Origin: Actinotignum schaalii
GTDB lineage: Bacteria; Actinomycetota; Actinomycetes; Actinomycetales; Actinomycetaceae
NCBI RefSeq assembly: GCF_000724605.1
Contig: NZ_CP008802.1
Location: 434,001 to 498,000, forward strand
Direction of reading: 5' to 3'
DNA length: 64,000 bases
Positions 1 through 9,133 of this stretch are shown here, in pieces. The position numbers were made by a program, and so were the translations under genes. The number at the start of each line of letters is the position of its first letter. The first letter of the stretch is position 1. The notes beneath the pieces were generated by a model. That model was not told the DNA's origin and made no database searches. It worked only from the letters and a program-made list of their open reading frames with translations.

Positions 1-2
1 TC

Positions 3-233
3 GATGTCGAAACGCCGCTGGATGTCTTCGATAGCGATAGTGACGATTTCTACGACGATGATGACGATTCTGAGGACTACCTCTACGACACCGATGATTA
101 TGACGATCTGGACGACGATGATGACGATTCAGACGTTGATTACGATGACGATGAGGACGACGAGGACGATTACCCCGGCCTCGATGACGAAGACGACGCG
201 GATGAGGCCGACGCCACCGCTTCCCGCTCCTAA
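3..233 (+). CDS. C-terminal end of a highly acidic protein (partial)
   Basis: The gene enters from the left edge; only the last 76 residues are visible, in the frame ending with the TAA at 231-233. The segment is dominated by Asp and Glu runs broken by Tyr, Ser and Leu, and ends in ASRS. Asp is coded almost evenly by GAT and GAC, so this is a real acidic tail and not a simple triplet repeat. The stop overlaps by 4 nt the stop of the convergent aldo/keto reductase gene. Acidic tails like this occur on many cytoplasmic actinobacterial proteins, so function cannot be assigned from this fragment. Confidence 0.7.
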   Translation, partial: DVETPLDVFDSDSDDFYDDDDDSEDYLYDTDDYDDLDDDDDDSDVDYDDDEDDEDDYPGLDDEDDADEADATASRS

Positions 234-1186
234 GAAATATCGTTGAGCGCCTCGATCACCAGATCGGGGAGCTCCTCATCACCCGCGAGGTTTCCCCCGA
301 GCAAGCTGGTTAATTGGCTGGCGGTGCGCGCGCCCACCAGAGCGGCGCTCACCGGGGTGGCCATGAGCCAACCCAGGGCAACCTCAGCGGGATTCCAGTT
401 CAGGCCCTCGGCGGCTTTCGCCACCGCCTCCACAATCCGGCGCGGCCCCTCGTCTAAATAGGGAGCTACAAAAGCAGCCAAATGATCGGAAGCCGCCCGC
501 GAGGTCGCCGGGATCGCATGCCGGTATTTCCCGGTGAGTACCCCGCGCCCGAGGGCCGAGGTGGCAAGCAGCCCGATACCCATGGCCTCGCACATCGGCA
601 GCATGGCTGTTTCAACACTCCGCTCCACCAGGGAATACTCTTCTTCCACCACGGTGAGCGCGGGTAGGTGGCGTTCGCGCAGCAGGGTTTGCATAGCCGC
701 CACCCGCCAGGGCGCATATCCCGATACCCCGATATAGCGTGCCTTGCCTCGCATCACCAACCCAGCCAGGGCGAGCGCAGTTTCCTCATCCGGGGTGATG
801 CCATCGGGGCCACCGGCCACTGCAATATCCACGGTGGCGATACCGAGCCGAGCGAGGGACGCATCAAGGGAACGTGCAATCCCGGCTCGCGACACGCTAT
901 AGCTGGGACCGCTCGGATTATCGAGGAAACCTACGCGGGTGCAGATGGTGAGCTGCGAGCGGGCGGCGTCGTCGCCGAAAAAAGAGCTGAGCAAGGAGCC
1001 GAGCAGCGCTTCTGCTGCACCGTCCCCGAAAGCGGGCGAGGTATCCACGAGGGTGCCGCCGGCGTCCAGAAAGGCGCGCAACTGCCCGCGGGCCTCCTCC
1101 TCATCGGTATCGCGACCCCACGTGAGCGTTCCCAAGCCGAGCGCGGATACAAGAAGCCCGCTGGCACCAACCGCACGATAATCCAT
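230..1186 (-). CDS. aldo/keto reductase family protein
   Basis: A 318-residue protein of the NADPH-dependent aldo/keto reductase (TIM barrel) superfamily, close to the usual length. The N-terminus MDYRAVGASGLLVSALGLGT is the typical opening strand; VDTSPAFGDGAAEALLG carries the Asp and a loop where most family members have the catalytic Tyr (here Phe, in SPAFGDG). VDIAVAGGPDG replaces the common DLxxxHxPD motif and lacks the catalytic His. The C-terminal NADP-binding part (ALGWLMATPVSAALVGARTASQL) is intact. The Tyr and His substitutions suggest altered or lost catalysis. The start ATG lies 6 nt after a TAGAGT -10 element, divergent from uppP. Confidence 0.85.
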   Translation of the reverse strand: MDYRAVGASGLLVSALGLGTLTWGRDTDEEEARGQLRAFLDAGGTLVDTSPAFGDGAAEALLGSLLSSFFGDDAARSQLTICTRVGFLDNPSGPSYSVSRAGIARSLDASLARLGIATVDIAVAGGPDGITPDEETALALAGLVMRGKARYIGVSGYAPWRVAAMQTLLRERHLPALTVVEEEYSLVERSVETAMLPMCEAMGIGLLATSALGRGVLTGKYRHAIPATSRAASDHLAAFVAPYLDEGPRRIVEAVAKAAEGLNWNPAEVALGWLMATPVSAALVGARTASQLTSLLGGNLAGDEELPDLVIEALNDIS

Positions 1187-1192
1187 GACTCC

Positions 1193-1198
1193 ACTCTA
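1193..1198 (-). promoter_or_regulatory. -10 element of the aldo/keto reductase gene
   Basis: TAGAGT on the minus strand ends 6 nt before the ATG at 1186, which fits a leaderless or nearly leaderless transcript. Confidence 0.5.
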
Positions 1199-1322
1199 AA
1201 CCACCGCGCCGGACCAGAACCGGATCGGAGCCGAACCAGAACCGAACTAGCGCCGCCGCACGTCGCCGGGTCACGCAGCCGGCACCGCCGGACACCTCAC
1301 CGCGCCGCCGCGCCGCGCCCGC

Positions 1323-1328
1323 TATGCT
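1323..1328 (+). promoter_or_regulatory. -10 element of uppP
   Basis: TATGCT ends 8 nt before the GTG start of uppP, consistent with a leaderless transcript. Confidence 0.5.
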
Positions 1329-1336
1329 TAGTCCCC

Positions 1337-2158
1337 GTGGGTTATCTAGAAGCAGCCATTCTTGGCCTTGTGCAAGCGCTAACGGAATTCTTGCCGATTT
1401 CTTCTTCGGCGCATATCCGCATTGTCGGTGATTTTTTCGGGTGGGGCGATCCGGGCGCGGCTTTCACCGCGATTATTCAACTGGGCACCGAAGCCGCGGT
1501 GCTGTGCTACTTCTGGAAAGACATCGTGCGCATTATCCGCAAGTGGTTGTGCTCGTGGACCGGGCGGGTGGCGCGCACGGACGCGGATGTGCGCATGGGC
1601 TGGGTCGTTATTATCGGCACGTTGCCGATCGGTCTCCTCGGCCTGCTTTTCGCGGACACCATCGAAACGTCGCTGCGTAATCTCTATATCACCGCGGCCG
1701 TGCTCGCGCTCTTCGCGATTTTCTTAGGGCTAGCGGATCGCTGGGCGAGCCAGCGCAAAGACCTGCGCGATATGAGCTACCGCGACGGTTTACTCCTCGG
1801 TTTCGGGCAGGCTCTCGCCCTTATTCCGGGGGTGTCGCGTTCGGGCGGCACGATTACCACCGGCCTGCTCCTCGGCTATACCCGCGAGGCAGCGGCGCGG
1901 GTCTCCTTCCTCATGGCCGTGCCGGCGGTGCTGCTCTCGGGCTTCTACCAGCTGGTCAAATACGCCGGTGACGCCTCGATTCCGGCCGGACCGACGATTC
2001 TTGCCACGGCGATTTCTTTTGTTTTCGGGTACGCGGTGATCGTGTGGTTCTTGCGTCTGGTCTCCACGCGTTCGTACCTGCCTTTCGTGATCTATCGCTT
2101 GGGGCTGGCGGCGCTCGTGGTGGTGTTGCTCGGCGCCGGCGTGCTTTCTGTTTTTTAA
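1337..2158 (+). CDS. uppP: undecaprenyl-diphosphatase UppP (BacA)
   Basis: An integral membrane phosphatase that recycles undecaprenyl pyrophosphate to the monophosphate carrier for peptidoglycan and other wall polymers. Both family signatures are visible: the N-terminal block QALTEFLPISSSAH with its essential Glu, and the second block PGVSRSG. Length is 273 residues, the same as the E. coli protein. The frame stays open far upstream, but the protein begins at the GTG at 1337 (MGYLEAAILGLVQ), which matches family N-termini and follows a -10-like TATGCT. mshC starts 124 bp downstream; the two are near neighbours in other actinobacteria as well. Confidence 0.96.
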   Translation: MGYLEAAILGLVQALTEFLPISSSAHIRIVGDFFGWGDPGAAFTAIIQLGTEAAVLCYFWKDIVRIIRKWLCSWTGRVARTDADVRMGWVVIIGTLPIGLLGLLFADTIETSLRNLYITAAVLALFAIFLGLADRWASQRKDLRDMSYRDGLLLGFGQALALIPGVSRSGGTITTGLLLGYTREAAARVSFLMAVPAVLLSGFYQLVKYAGDASIPAGPTILATAISFVFGYAVIVWFLRLVSTRSYLPFVIYRLGLAALVVVLLGAGVLSVF

Positions 2159-2282
2159 CGACGACGCCGCAACGGCTCGCCCCGCTACTGCTGTTCCCGG
2201 AGAGCGCGCGGCGCACTGGGTAGACTGTGCGTGGGTTCCTCACGTGGAGGACCCGCGAAGTAGGAGACTAACGGATAACCAG

Positions 2283-3554
2283 ATGGAGACTTGGACACGC
2301 CCGGAGGTACCACCGCTGGGGTTCACCCCGGACCTCAACCTGTACGATTCTGCTAACGAGGAGATTTGCCGGGTAGAAACTCGGCAACCTACCCTCTACA
2401 CCTGCGGTATCACACCCTACGATGCCACTCACCTGGGGCACGCTTTTACGTACGTGAGTGCCGATACCCTGGTGCGGTACTGGATGGCCGCGGGCCTTCC
2501 GGTTCGCTATGCCCAAAACATCACGGATATTGACGATCCGCTTTTTGAACGCGCGGAGCGAACCCGGGTGGATTGGCGTGAACTGGCTGATTCTCAAGTA
2601 GCGCTTTTCCGTTCCGATATGGATGCTCTGCGGGTTGTTCCGCCCGGGAACTGGATTGCGGTCTCCGAGATTTTGGATGAGGCGGAGGCGGTGGTCCGCG
2701 ATTTTGAGGCGCGTGGCCTCGCGTACCGCTTGCCTAACGGGGATGGCTCGGAAGATATTTATGTTGATCTCACTCGCGATCCGAGTTTCGCCGCCGCGCC
2801 TGTTTTTGAATACTTGGATCTGGAGCGGATGTTCGATGAACACGGTGGGGATTCCACCCGTCCGGGTAAGCGCCGCACCCTTGACCCGCTGGTGTGGAAG
2901 GGTGTGCGCGGGAATGATTTCCGGCCCGCGGGGGAGAATCCCGGGTTCTGGCGGCCCGGTTGGCACGTGGAATGCGCGCTGATAGCCCGCACCTACCTGG
3001 GCGAACATATCACCGTGCAGGCCGGCGGGCGTGATCTGCTCTTCCCGCACCATGAGATGAGCGAGAGCCACCTGCGGGAGATGACAGATGATCGCGGCCG
3101 GGTGGATATTCACTTCCACGTGGGAATGGTGGCCTACCAGGGCGAAAAGATGTCCAAATCCTTGGGCAATCTGGTCCGGGTTTCGGAACTGACCGCAGCG
3201 GGTGCGCATCCGAGCGCGATTCGCCTGGTGCTCCTGGCCAATCATTACCGTTCCGATTGGGAATACGAGGCGAGTGCGCTTGAGCGGGCCGAAGCCCGCC
3301 TGGAGGCCTGGAAGCAGGCAGCCCGCAGCGCGCTTGGAAAGCCGTTCGCAGCCGCAGGGCTGGGCGATAGTTTGGCCGCGGAGCCTGAGTTGGTTCCCAC
3401 CTGCCGGGCGCTCATTGAGGCTATTTCCGATGACCTGGACACCCCGCAAGCCCTGCGCATCCTGGATGAGTGGGCGGCATCCGGAGCACCCGATGCGGGG
3501 CAGGTGGTGCGCGCGGTGGATGCCCTCCTGGGTATTCAGTTACTTTCCGAATAA
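2283..3554 (+). CDS. mshC: mycothiol ligase MshC (cysteine:GlcN-Ins ligase)
   Basis: Joins L-cysteine to glucosaminyl-inositol with ATP, the penultimate step of mycothiol synthesis. It is a cysteinyl-tRNA synthetase paralogue: CGITPYDATHLGHA carries the zinc Cys and the HIGH-like motif, WHVECALIA and the HHE-type FPHHEMSESH complete the zinc site, and GEKMSKSLGN is the KMSKS loop. NITDIDDPLFERA is typical of MshC. It lacks the anticodon-binding domain of CysS and is 423 residues, normal for MshC. I chose ATG 2283 (METWTRPEVPPLG) because it matches known N-termini; a GTG at 2244 would add 13 unconserved residues. Confidence 0.93.
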   Translation: METWTRPEVPPLGFTPDLNLYDSANEEICRVETRQPTLYTCGITPYDATHLGHAFTYVSADTLVRYWMAAGLPVRYAQNITDIDDPLFERAERTRVDWRELADSQVALFRSDMDALRVVPPGNWIAVSEILDEAEAVVRDFEARGLAYRLPNGDGSEDIYVDLTRDPSFAAAPVFEYLDLERMFDEHGGDSTRPGKRRTLDPLVWKGVRGNDFRPAGENPGFWRPGWHVECALIARTYLGEHITVQAGGRDLLFPHHEMSESHLREMTDDRGRVDIHFHVGMVAYQGEKMSKSLGNLVRVSELTAAGAHPSAIRLVLLANHYRSDWEYEASALERAEARLEAWKQAARSALGKPFAAAGLGDSLAAEPELVPTCRALIEAISDDLDTPQALRILDEWAASGAPDAGQVVRAVDALLGIQLLSE

Positions 3555-3578
3555 TCCGGGGTTCAGAGCCTGAGGTAG

Positions 3579-3595
3579 GCGCCTGAGTCAGGCGC
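3579..3595. terminator. hairpin between mshC and the RecB-like gene
   Basis: Perfect 8-bp arms GCGCCTGA/TCAGGCGC around one base, between two convergent genes and without a U-tract. It may act as a weak bidirectional terminator. Confidence 0.35.
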
Positions 3596-3646
3596 GGGCG
3601 GCCTCCGATGTGGCCTTCGCTATGCCAACGCGACCGGGCGCATGCG

Positions 3647-4468
3647 CTAACTATGTGCCGTGCGCATCTGCTCCACCCCCTCCGTGCTGAGCGGCGGGGG
3701 AGTTCCGCCGTAAGCCGGGCAGATCTGCTGGAAATAGCACCAATCGCACAGGCGGGAGGTGCGCGGTTCGAATTCCCCGGAATCCAGGCGCGCGGCAATA
3801 TCCCGCCAGGTTTCCTCCAGATCCATGGCGATACGCCGGGTATCTTCCGGGAGGGGATCATAGGTGAGAGTGCGCCCATCCTTGAGGTAAACAAGCTGGG
3901 TGCGGGCCGGGCGCTGCCCTTCCGTCAATTCCAACAGCAGCGCATAAAAACGCATCTGGTAGAGCGCTTCGTTCTGGTAGCGCGGATGCGGGGACTTCCC
4001 GGTTTTGTAGTCCACCACCCGCAAGGCCCCATCGGGAGCCGCATCGATACGATCCACGATTCCGCGCAGGGCCAAACCGGAGGGCAGGCGAGCATTAATG
4101 AATTTTTCCCGATCCCGCGGCGCCAAAAACCGCGGATTCTCCATGTGGAAATAGTTGCTAATAAGCGCACGGGCCTGTTCCAGCCATTCCGAGAGCGCAT
4201 CCGCGGACTCAAAAAGATCAGCATCCTGCGGGGATTTTTCCAGGTGCGCCTCCCAACGCGGTAGCAGGAGGGACTGGGCGTATTCTTCGGTGCGGGCTTG
4301 CTGTGGTGCGGCGTACAGGTATTCCAGAACCGAATGCACCAGGGTGCCGCGCAGCGCGGCGAGGGAGGGTGCTTCGGGGAGGCGATCCACGCTCCGGAAG
4401 CGGAAGAGCAGCGGGCACTGCTTGAAATCTTTGGCACGTGATGGTGATAGTGCGGCGTGACGAGTCAT
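3647..4468 (-). CDS. RecB-family PD-(D/E)XK exonuclease with probable Fe-S staple
   Basis: A 273-residue single-domain nuclease related to the C-terminal nuclease of RecB/AddB. GTLVHSVLEYL carries the motif-I His, and DRIDAAPDGALRVVDYKTGK carries the catalytic Asp and the DYK motif. Four cysteines, C18 and C241, C244, C250 (CDWCYFQQIC), match the C...CxxCxxxxxC iron-sulphur staple of AddB-type nucleases. The same gene sits next to trmI and mpa in other actinobacteria (Rv2119-like). It is divergent from trmI and starts 6 nt after a TAAAGT -10. Its cellular substrate is unknown. Confidence 0.88.
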   Translation of the reverse strand: MTRHAALSPSRAKDFKQCPLLFRFRSVDRLPEAPSLAALRGTLVHSVLEYLYAAPQQARTEEYAQSLLLPRWEAHLEKSPQDADLFESADALSEWLEQARALISNYFHMENPRFLAPRDREKFINARLPSGLALRGIVDRIDAAPDGALRVVDYKTGKSPHPRYQNEALYQMRFYALLLELTEGQRPARTQLVYLKDGRTLTYDPLPEDTRRIAMDLEETWRDIAARLDSGEFEPRTSRLCDWCYFQQICPAYGGTPPPLSTEGVEQMRTAHS

Positions 4469-4474
4469 GCTTCC

Positions 4475-4480
4475 ACTTTA
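4475..4480 (-). promoter_or_regulatory. -10 element of the RecB-like gene
   Basis: TAAAGT on the minus strand ends 6 nt before the ATG at 4468. Confidence 0.5.
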
Positions 4481-4520
4481 ACAACTCGCTACGACAGAAA
4501 AATCTGGCGGAAGGACAAAC

Positions 4521-4526
4521 TACACT
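4521..4526 (+). promoter_or_regulatory. -10 element of trmI
   Basis: TACACT ends 6 nt before the ATG at 4533. The intervening GGAGGA would lie at or before the transcript start and so might not act as a ribosome site. Confidence 0.45.
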
Positions 4527-4532
4527 GGAGGA

Positions 4533-5684
4533 ATGACACTACGACGAGGCCCCTTCCGCCCCGGTGAACGCGTTCAACTCACCGATCCCAAAGGGCGGCA
4601 TTACACCATCAATCTCACGGTTGATGGCTATTTCCAGTCCACGCGCGGCTCTTTCCGCCACAGCGAGCTCATCGGGAAAGAAGAAGGCAGCCTCATCACC
4701 ACGGAAGAAGGCCGCGAATTCCTCGCGCTGCGCCCGCTTCTGAGCGATTACGTGCTCTCGATGCCGCGCGGCGCCACCATTGTCTACCCGAAAGATGCGG
4801 CGCAAATCACCCACACTGCGGATATTTATCCGGGGGCACGGGTTTTTGAAGCGGGGGTCGGTTCCGGTGCTCTCTCCATTTCCCTGCTCCAAGCGGTAGG
4901 TTCCGAAGGTTTTCTTCTCAGCGCGGAACGCCGCCCGGAATTCGCGGAGATCGCGCAGGCCAATCTGGTGTCCTGGTGGGGGAGCCACCCGGAAAACTGG
5001 CAGGTGGAATGCGGGGAAGCAGCTGATATTTTGGCTGCGCACCCGGCCGGTTTTGATCGCGTTATCCTCGATATGCTCGCTCCCTGGGAAATTATTCCGG
5101 CAGCCGCGCAGGCTTTGGTACCCGGCGGAGTTTTCCTCGCTTACGTTGCAACGACGACGCAGCTCTCCCGCTGCGCCGAAGATCTCAAAGCAACGGGACT
5201 TTTCACCGGCCCGGAAGCCAGTGAAACACTGGTGCGCACCTGGCATTTAGAAGGGCTCGCGGTGCGCCCCGATCACCGGATGGTCGCGCATACCGGCTTC
5301 CTTATTGTGGCGCGCCGCTTAGCCGGACCCACCCAGCTAACTCCGGCATCCCGCCCGGCCAAGGGCGCCTACGCCGAACCGATGCCCTGGGAAAACCCAG
5401 ACGCTGAACCGCTCCAGGAACGCCCGATTGCGGAAAAGAAACTGCGTAAAGTCCGCCGCGATCTAGCGCACCGGGCCGATGTGGAAGAAAGCGGGGTATC
5501 CACCCCGGGAGAACATTCCCGCCAGATGGCTGAGAAAATCGCGGCAGAAATCGCCGAACGTGAAGCGGAAAAGCGGCGGCAGGGCGAAGAATCTCGGTAC
5601 GTCGAAAAACAGCGGCAAGGAGCGGACGCGGGATACGTGGAAGAGCAGCGGGACCCGGAGCCAGCACAGAACTTTGAGGACTAG
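4533..5684 (+). CDS. trmI: tRNA (adenine-58-N1)-methyltransferase TrmI
   Basis: SAM-dependent enzyme making m1A58 in the T-loop of tRNA; orthologue of Rv2118c. The N-terminal part (GPFRPGERVQLTDPKGRHY) is the small beta domain. The Rossmann fold follows, with motif I ARVFEAGVGSGALSISLL around residues 109-126 and the DRVILDMLAPWE catalytic block near residue 173. After residue about 275 there is an Arg/Glu/Lys-rich tail of roughly 100 residues, longer than in most orthologues and probably disordered. It lies directly upstream of the arc-dop-pup-pafA set, as in many actinobacteria. Confidence 0.94.
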   Translation: MTLRRGPFRPGERVQLTDPKGRHYTINLTVDGYFQSTRGSFRHSELIGKEEGSLITTEEGREFLALRPLLSDYVLSMPRGATIVYPKDAAQITHTADIYPGARVFEAGVGSGALSISLLQAVGSEGFLLSAERRPEFAEIAQANLVSWWGSHPENWQVECGEAADILAAHPAGFDRVILDMLAPWEIIPAAAQALVPGGVFLAYVATTTQLSRCAEDLKATGLFTGPEASETLVRTWHLEGLAVRPDHRMVAHTGFLIVARRLAGPTQLTPASRPAKGAYAEPMPWENPDAEPLQERPIAEKKLRKVRRDLAHRADVEESGVSTPGEHSRQMAEKIAAEIAEREAEKRRQGEESRYVEKQRQGADAGYVEEQRDPEPAQNFED

Positions 5685-5748
5685 TGGCCTAACCGTGAGG
5701 GCGCCGGGGATGCTATATCCCGGAGTGGGCGGTAAGGTAGGCCTGTCC

Positions 5749-5754
5749 TAGAAT
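5749..5754 (+). promoter_or_regulatory. -10 element for the pupylation operon
   Basis: TAGAAT lies 24 nt before the arc start codon, followed by AAAGGA as ribosome site. No convincing -35 hexamer is visible. Confidence 0.4.
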
Positions 5755-5778
5755 AAGGGGACGATCAGAAAGGAAGCC

Positions 5779-7380
5779 ATGAGCACATCGGAGTCGAGCG
5801 CGGCTCTTGCCGAAATCGCGTCCTTGCGTGAGAAAAATGAACGGCTCTCCACCTCGCTGGTCGCCGCCCGGAAACGCATCCAGGAATTAGGGGAGAAACT
5901 CGATTCCCTCTCCCGGCCTCCGGCTACTTTCGCCACCTTTATTCGTGGGCATTCTTCCGATCATTCCATTGATGCCCTCGTGGGCGGCCGGAAAATGAAC
6001 GTGGCCGTTTCCCCGTATGTTGCTTTGGAACAATTGCGCCCCGGCCAAGAAGTACGCCTCAATGAAGAACTCGTGGTGGTCGGTATTGGCGGCTACGAAA
6101 ATACCGGGCAGCTCGTCGCTGTCGAACTCGTGCTGGATCCCCAGCGGGTGCTCGTGCGGGTGCACGCGGATGAAACAAAAGTGCTGCGCATCGGCGGGAA
6201 ACTCTCGGCCGCGAAACTGCGGGTCGGAGATACCTGCATGGCGGACCTGAAAACCGGGTTCCTAGTAGAAAAGATAGAACGCCCGGATGTTGAGCACCTG
6301 CTGCTTGAAGAAGTCCCGGATGTTTCCTACGCGGATATTGGCGGCTTGGATGCTCAAATTGAGGAAATCCGCGACAGTATCGAATTACCCTTCCAGCAAC
6401 CCGACCTCTATCGGGAGCACGGCCTGCGCCCGCCCAAGGGCATTTTGCTGTACGGGCCGCCGGGAACCGGGAAAACCATGATCGCGAAAGCGGTGGCCAC
6501 CTCCCTCGCGGAGAATGCCGCGCGTGCCCAAGGGGTAGCGAAGGCATCCTCGTACTTCCTCAATATCAAGGGTCCGCAGCTCCTCGATAAATACGTGGGG
6601 GAAACCGAACGCCAGATTCGTGAAATCTTTTCCCGGGCCCGGGACCGGGCCTCCTCAGGTATTCCCGTTGTTATTTTCTTTGACGAAATGGAAGCCCTCT
6701 TCCGCACCCGCGGCTCCGGTGTGTCCTCCGATGTAGAAACAACCGTGGTGCCTCAGCTCCTTGCCGAAATTGACGGGGTGGAACAACTCTCCAATGTCAT
6801 CGTTATCGGTGCTTCCAACCGGGAAGATATGATCGACCCGGCTATCTTGCGGCCCGGCCGGCTCGACGTGAAAATCCGGGTCGAACGCCCCGATTATGCC
6901 GGGAGCGTGGATATTCTCTCCAAGTACCTCACCCCCGAGCTGCCCTACGCGCCGGCTGATATCGAGGCCTACGGTGGCGGGGCCGGAGCCGCGGCCCACC
7001 TGGCCCACCTCATCGCGGATAAGGTTTTCGAGGCATCTCCGGAGAACCGCTTCGTTGATGTCACCTACGCGTCGGGGCGGAAAGAAACTCTCTATCTTGC
7101 CGATTTTGTGTCCGGGGCTCTCCTGGCCGGCATTGTTGATCGCGCGAAAAAGGCAGCTATCAAAACGTATTTGACCACCGGGGCACGCGGGATTACCGCG
7201 GAGCATGCTATCGCTGCCGTGCATGCCGAAGCCCGCGATAGCTCCGAACTGGACCAGATCTCCAACCCGGATGAATGGGCCAAAGTCAATGGTAAAAACC
7301 GCGGGGAGCGGATCGTGGCGGTGCGCCCGCGCCAGAGTGATTCGAGCGCGCAAAACACAAGGGGAGAGGAGCCACGATGA
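5779..7380 (+). CDS. arc: AAA ATPase Arc (Mpa-type), without proteasome-docking tail
   Basis: Ring ATPase that recognises pupylated proteins. Residues about 5-45 form the N-terminal coiled coil that captures Pup, then tandem OB folds to about residue 190, then an AAA domain with Walker A GPPGTGKT at residue 225, Walker B VIFFDEMEAL and the second-region block NREDMIDPAILRPGRLD. In proteasome-bearing species the chain ends in GQYL, which opens the 20S gate. Here it ends in a polar tail finishing NTRGEEPR, so that motif is absent, as in Corynebacterium ARC. The stop overlaps the dop start (ATGA), indicating translational coupling. Confidence 0.96.
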   Translation: MSTSESSAALAEIASLREKNERLSTSLVAARKRIQELGEKLDSLSRPPATFATFIRGHSSDHSIDALVGGRKMNVAVSPYVALEQLRPGQEVRLNEELVVVGIGGYENTGQLVAVELVLDPQRVLVRVHADETKVLRIGGKLSAAKLRVGDTCMADLKTGFLVEKIERPDVEHLLLEEVPDVSYADIGGLDAQIEEIRDSIELPFQQPDLYREHGLRPPKGILLYGPPGTGKTMIAKAVATSLAENAARAQGVAKASSYFLNIKGPQLLDKYVGETERQIREIFSRARDRASSGIPVVIFFDEMEALFRTRGSGVSSDVETTVVPQLLAEIDGVEQLSNVIVIGASNREDMIDPAILRPGRLDVKIRVERPDYAGSVDILSKYLTPELPYAPADIEAYGGGAGAAAHLAHLIADKVFEASPENRFVDVTYASGRKETLYLADFVSGALLAGIVDRAKKAAIKTYLTTGARGITAEHAIAAVHAEARDSSELDQISNPDEWAKVNGKNRGERIVAVRPRQSDSSAQNTRGEEPR

Positions 7381-8966
7381 CAGTACGTCGAGTCATCGGC
7401 CTGGAAACAGAGTTCGGGATTATGGAACCCGCCGACCTGCGGGCCAATCCCGTGGTGCTCTCGGCCGATTTTGTAGAAACCTACGGGCATGCCGGGGCAG
7501 GGGCCGGCACGCACGGCCCGGTGGCCTGGGATTACACCGGGGAAGACCCCCTCAATGACGCCCGCGGTTTCCGGATGAGCCGGGAGGAGGCGGACCCCTC
7601 TCAGCTCACCGATGATCCGGAGAATCCCGCCCCGCCAGCTGGCGTCGTCGTCGCACCTATAACGGAAGATGACGCAGAGCTGCGCCGTCCGCGCGCCGCG
7701 AACGCGGTTCTCACCAACGGCGGGCGCCTCTACGTTGATCATGCCCACCCGGAATATTCCTCGCCGGAAACCGCCACCCCGCGGGAAGCTGTGCTGTGGG
7801 ACCGTGCCGGTGAGCTTATCGCACGGCGCGGAATGGAACTGCTGCGCGAAGGTGGGCGCGAATTTGCGATCTACAAAAACAATGTGGACGGAAAAGGCGC
7901 GGCCTACGGTTCGCACGAAAACTACCTGGTTGATCGGGCGCTGCCCTTCACGGAAATCATCCGCTACCTCACTCCTTTCTTCGTCACCCGGCCCATTCTG
8001 TGCGGTACCGGGCGCGTGGGGCTCGGCCCGCGTTCGGAACAACCCGGTTTCCAGATCTCGCAACGTGCCGACTACGTGGAAAATGACGTCGGGTTGGAAA
8101 CTACCTTCAACCGGCCCATTATCAATACTCGTGATGAACCGCATGCGGCCGCGGAGCGCTTCCGGCGCCTGCACGTCATCGGGGGAGACGCCAACCAATT
8201 TGATGTCTCTATCCTGCTCAAAGTGGGAACTACTTCGTTGGTGCTCTGGATGTTGGAACAGGACGCGGTTCCCCTCGGGCTGGAATCCGTGATTATGGAT
8301 AGTCCCGTGCCCCTCACCTGGACGGTCTCTCAGGACCCGAGCCTCACCACCAAACTTGAGGTGCACGAAGGCGAACCGCGTACCGCCCTGGAAATTCAGC
8401 AGATCTACCTCGACGCGGTCCGTGATGCGCTGGCCGAACGCGGTGAGGTGGACGGCGATACCGCGGAAATTCTCGAGCGGTGGCAAGGCGTGCTGGACTT
8501 GCTCTCGCGCGATATTTTCTCCGCCGCATCCCAGGTGGAATGGGTGGCGAAATATCAGATCTTGAGCGAATTACGCGAACGCGGCGGGGGCAGCTGGGAT
8601 TCCGATAAACTGCGCGCCCTTGATGTCCAATGGCATGATCTGCGCCCCGAGCGCTCCATCGTGGCGAAACTGCGGAGAGCCGGGCGGGTAGAGGAACTCT
8701 TCTCCGAAGCGGACATTGCCACGGCGGCGCTGCATGCACCGGGTTCGACGCGCGCGTATCTGCGCGGCCAGCTCATCTCCCGTTTCTCCGAACACGTGGC
8801 CGCGGCCAGTTGGTCGAGTGCGGTGCTGCGCGATAGCGCCGGCAAGCTCCACCGCCTCAGCCTGCCCGATCCAGCCGGTGCGAACGAAGCGGCCCTGGGG
8901 GCCACCCTGGCCGGTGCCCAGACAATTGATGAGGTTATTGCCGCCCTCACCGCGGCGGGTTCGTAG
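7377..8966 (+). CDS. dop: depupylase/Pup deamidase Dop
   Basis: Converts the C-terminal Gln of Pup to Glu and also removes Pup from substrates. It is a carboxylate-amine ligase-like enzyme of the glutamine synthetase fold, 529 residues. The nucleotide-site motif VIGLETEFGI is at the N-terminus, and RLYVDHAHPEYSSPE contains the Asp used as catalytic base. The Dop-loop region (roughly residues 40-100), which pafA lacks, is present and somewhat extended with Pro/Ala. Since the Pup encoded here ends in Gln, Dop is needed to make the system work. Confidence 0.96.
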   Translation: MTVRRVIGLETEFGIMEPADLRANPVVLSADFVETYGHAGAGAGTHGPVAWDYTGEDPLNDARGFRMSREEADPSQLTDDPENPAPPAGVVVAPITEDDAELRRPRAANAVLTNGGRLYVDHAHPEYSSPETATPREAVLWDRAGELIARRGMELLREGGREFAIYKNNVDGKGAAYGSHENYLVDRALPFTEIIRYLTPFFVTRPILCGTGRVGLGPRSEQPGFQISQRADYVENDVGLETTFNRPIINTRDEPHAAAERFRRLHVIGGDANQFDVSILLKVGTTSLVLWMLEQDAVPLGLESVIMDSPVPLTWTVSQDPSLTTKLEVHEGEPRTALEIQQIYLDAVRDALAERGEVDGDTAEILERWQGVLDLLSRDIFSAASQVEWVAKYQILSELRERGGGSWDSDKLRALDVQWHDLRPERSIVAKLRRAGRVEELFSEADIATAALHAPGSTRAYLRGQLISRFSEHVAAASWSSAVLRDSAGKLHRLSLPDPAGANEAALGATLAGAQTIDEVIAALTAAGS

Positions 8967-9133
8967 GCGGGAGGGGGCCGTTACCTGCCGCCCGGCTACG
9001 CCCTGCGTTAGGCCCGGTAACGAGACCACATGGGCGGGCCGGGCCGGTCCCGCGTTCGGGCGGGTCACGCAGCCGGCACGCACCCGCAAGCCGGCACCCA
9101 TCCGCACCAGTACCAGAAAAGAGGAAGGAAGAA

